A stretch of 64,000 bases of DNA, from NCBI RefSeq assembly GCF_000764305.2, contig NW_025945775.1:186001-250000 (forward strand), in the 5' to 3' direction. This document shows positions 61,895-64,000 of this stretch, in pieces. Position numbers and translations under genes: made by a program. The notes under the pieces are model-generated. The model worked only from the letters and a program-made list of their open reading frames with translations, was not told the DNA's origin and ran no database searches. Each line of letters starts with the position of its first letter. Position 1 is the first letter of the stretch. Source of the DNA: Hyalella azteca (Eukaryota > Arthropoda > Malacostraca > Amphipoda > Hyalellidae).

Positions 61895-62296
61895 TTGTAA
61901 GCGCACGTGTCGTGAGCGCACATGTCGTCAGCGCACATGTCATGAGCGCACATGTCGTCAGCGCACATGTCATGAGCGCACATGTCGTGAGCACACCTGT
62001 CGTGAGCATACCTGTCGTGAGCACACATGTCACGACCGCACGTGTCGCGACCGCACATTTAGTGAGCACACATGTCGTGAGCACACATGTCGTGAGCGCA
62101 CATGTCGTCAGCGCACATGTCATGAGCGCACATGTCGTGAACACACATGTCGTGAGCACACATTTCGTGAGCACACATTTCGTGAGCGCACATTTCGTGA
62201 GCGCACATGTCGTGAGCACACCTGTTGTGAGCACACATCGTGACCGCACATGTCGTGAGCACACATGTGAGCGCACGTGTCGTGAGCGCACATGTG
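61895..62296. repeat. 15-bp minisatellite next to the SLC35D-like exon 2 acceptor
   Basis: About 26 copies of GCGCACATGTCGTGA with variants (ACAC for GCGC, CATGA for CGTGA). It ends some 25 bp before the 3' splice site at 62320. It is open in several frames on both strands because the period is divisible by three. The ACATGT core is self-complementary. Confidence 0.9.
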
Positions 62297-62320
62297 AGCG
62301 CAGTTATTCTCCCCGCTCAG

Positions 62321-62477
62321 GTGGCGGGCGCTGAGCGCCGGCGTAGACGACCCCCGATGGCGGGAGCCAGCAGCCGCTGTGTTCTACGGCGTGACCTCCA
62401 CCGCCCTGGCCTTCATCAACAAGGCGGTGCTGTCCTCCTACGACTTCAACCTGCCCTTCCTGATCATGACGCTGCAG
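62321..62477 (+). CDS. SLC35D-like nucleotide-sugar transporter, coding exon 2
   Basis: A 157-bp exon between TTCTCCCCGCTCAG and CTGCAG|GTGCGT. It starts in phase 2, ends in phase 0 and encodes 52 residues. The segment AVFYGVTSTALAFINKAVLS, then SYDFNLPFLIMTLQ, matches the first transmembrane hairpin of SLC35D-type transporters (FYG..S....NK.VL..Y.F). These are Golgi/ER membrane antiporters carrying UDP-sugars such as UDP-GlcA, UDP-GlcNAc and UDP-GalNAc. Which member is not resolved: the next exon (GVVSLPPYT) looks closest to SLC35D3 as I remember it. The exon's 3' end with its splice donor is tandemly repeated immediately downstream. Confidence 0.8.
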
Positions 62478-62623
62478 GTGCGTGATGTCCTCCTACGACT
62501 TCAACCTGCCCTTCCTGATCATGACGCTGCAGGTGCGTGATGTCCTCCTACGACTTCAACCTGCCCTTCCTGATCATGACGCTGCAGGTGCGTGCTGTCC
62601 TCCTACGACTTCAACCTGCCCTT
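62431..62623 (+). repeat. 55-bp tandem array of an exon end plus 5' splice site
   Basis: Units starting TGTCCTCCTACGACTTCAAC lie at 62431, 62486 and 62541, with a truncated fourth at 62596, exactly 55 bp apart and almost identical. Each full unit ends CTGCAG|GTGCGTG, giving three equivalent donors at 62477, 62532 and 62587. Use of the second or third would add 55 or 110 nt and shift the frame. Confidence 0.95.
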
Positions 62624-63447
62624 AGCTTCGCACCTGCAGTTTCTGTAACCTACTCTTGCTCATCCCGAGCCGTCGCAAGTGTCCGGCGATTTGTATGGGC
62701 CTAATCTCATCACCCTCAGGTGTTCGTTGATTCCAGCTCTACTATTTCACTTAAATTTGGCCTCGCATTCCAGTGCTTTCATGAAGTCATCAGAGCTGCC
62801 ATACTCGCCATGCTGATTGGTATTTTGAATACCTAAGTTCTTAATTAGAGATGAAAGCGTTCACCATAGTCTTTGAAGAAGAACTATACAAATTTTGGAA
62901 CTATAGCTTAGTCTTGGTCAGGCTACGCGTGGCAAAGAATGGCCGGAAATTGGAGAGGTGGAAGTCGAAATTTGTGGAACATTTGTCTGAAATGAATAAT
63001 TTTTCGTTAAGAAGGCATGTTCTGTATACCTCTTTGGTCTATGCCTCTGCGACATTTGATCTGCGGCATATGAGTGTGCAGCCTATCATCCTATGTGACC
63101 TATATATATATGCCTTTGAGGCCCATGCATCATCAGCCTATGTCGCAGCCCATGCCTCTGTCTTTGTCATGTCTTCGCAATTTTTGCCTTTTAAATAAGA
63201 AATATTATGACTCCTATTTAAGGACATTATCCCGTATAACTTTGCATTAATACAAGATTTCGTTACTGACTTTTCATGACAATTAAATGGAGACGATTGC
63301 GTTGTGTTTATCATCTATAAGTGGACCATGAGTGCCTGATATTATGTGCTATTGTATTCATTGTACCACATACGTACGCATTATAACGTATATAGTCGTT
63401 CAGTCATTGCCCTACGTATAATTAACCCATACGTGCAAACATTAAAA
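62624..63447. other. SLC35D-like intron before exon 3
   Basis: A 115-codon ORF at 62851-63198 lies here. It has no family or splice support and I treat it as chance. Copies of a phrase ACGTATAATTRAYCCATACGTGC occur at about 63412 and 63782. Confidence 0.4.
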
Positions 63448-63724
63448 CTTTTATGCAAGTTTGATTGAAGACCAGAGCATGCTTCTTATTAATAATCTTC
63501 TTATTCGTCTTTTCAATGACTCGAACTAAGTTTCTAGCTGGCGCCGGTAGATCAAACAGTAGGTTACCAAAAGACATTTTAATAGAATGCAACGTTTCGA
63601 AAATACAATTTTCATTATCAAGCTGGAGAGCCAGCTAGAAACTTAGTTCGAGTCATTGAAAAGACGAATAAGAAGATTATTAATAAGAAGCATGCTCTGG
63701 TCTTCAATCAAACTTGCATAAAAG
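63448..63724. mobile_element. Penelope-like element fragment with a perfect 94-bp inverted repeat
   Basis: The arms 63448-63541 and 63631-63724 are exact reverse complements, separated by an 89-bp spacer. On the plus strand the right arm reads NLVRVIEKTNKK, then KHALVFNQTCIKEKLLPNYT, which resembles the N-terminal region of Penelope-like reverse transcriptases, and stops soon after. The spacer carries, on the minus strand, a GAAAAT/ATTTTC hairpin followed by CGAAACGTT, as in terminal regions of such elements. The family call is moderate; the inverted repeat is certain. Confidence 0.7.
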
Positions 63725-63922
63725 AAAAGCTTCTGCCGAATTATACCGATTTTCGTACATTAAAACTTGTAAAGTAATCCCCACGTATAATTGATCCATA
63801 CGTGCACACATTATAACGTATATTGATCACTACGAGGTACGTGCACGCATTATTACATGTAAGAACATTCATTTACTACACTGCTCACCATTGTTTAGAA
63901 GGTGTTGTTACTACGGACACAG

Positions 63923-64000
63923 ATGGTGCTGACAGTCAGCTCGCTGTGGGTGCTGACGCGCTGGGGGGTGGTCAGCCTGCCACCCTACACGCTGGCCGCG
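63923..64000 (+). CDS. SLC35D-like transporter, coding exon 3 (cut by the window edge)
   Basis: After ACTACGGACACAG the frame continues in phase 0 from exon 2: MVLTVSSLWVLTRWG, then VVSLPPYTLAA, to the edge. It forms a second hydrophobic helix followed by a loop with the PP motif seen in SLC35D3-like proteins. Together with exon 2 and the start-codon exon it gives 80 uninterrupted codons. The remaining transmembrane segments lie beyond the window. Confidence 0.8.
   Translation, partial: MVLTVSSLWVLTRWGVVSLPPYTLAA

Noticed and set aside
61895..62296. CRISPR-like array
   Set aside because: Units are contiguous with no unique spacers and the context is eukaryotic. It is a minisatellite; the same holds for the arrays at 36005, 37865, 38787 and 57700.
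62851..63198. 115-codon plus-strand ORF
   Set aside because: It sits inside the transporter intron and shows no recognisable motif or splice context.
63600..63630. Functional hammerhead ribozyme
   Set aside because: The GAAAAT/ATTTTC stem and GAAAC are present, but the CUGANGA box is changed at essential positions.

Overview
The window looks like arthropod nuclear DNA, perhaps crustacean, although nothing in it names a species. Genes are sparse and cut by large AT-rich introns with GT/AG boundaries. It carries a piggyBac transposon, tRNA-derived SINEs, palindromic MITE-like elements, a Penelope-like fragment and many minisatellites. No prokaryotic operon, CRISPR array or rRNA is visible.

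Minus strand, right to left. (1) An intact 479-codon gene of unknown function lies at 49521-50960. (2) The first three coding exons of a liprin-beta gene lie at 43831-43927, 39035-39141 and 38183-38278. They join in phase into exactly 100 codons. A near-complete piggyBac element (41238-43787) with an intact 549-aa transposase sits in intron 1 in sense orientation, about 40 nt from the 5' splice site. (3) Three very long, low-complexity, Ser-rich coding exons lie at 16133-19201, 8113-13005 and 1-787. Their best-looking splice sites are all phase 1, so they could be one giant gene of more than 2,800 residues, but I do not recognise the protein and the joins are inferred. The 1-787 exon runs off the window edge.

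Plus strand, 53.8 kb to the right edge: the 5' part of an SLC35D-like nucleotide-sugar transporter. It has a probable non-coding first exon, a small exon with the start codon plus two bases (ends 56514), a 157-bp coding exon (62321-62477) and an exon entering the right edge (63923-64000). The coding parts join in phase into 80 codons. The gene is divergent from the 479-codon gene, with about 2.9 kb between.

The most unusual theme is local tandem duplication across exon edges. The 5' splice site of the SLC35D-like exon is present in three copies (55-bp unit). The 5' splice site of liprin-beta exon 2 is followed by about eight copies of a 34-bp unit containing the exon end and a GT. The start-codon region of the 16-19 kb exon has a diverged copy just upstream. 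A 42-bp minisatellite and a 21-bp Cys-repeat array lie in frame inside the giant exons. The remaining sequence is AT-rich intron or intergenic DNA with scattered repeats. All identifications come from reading the sequence; no database search was run.
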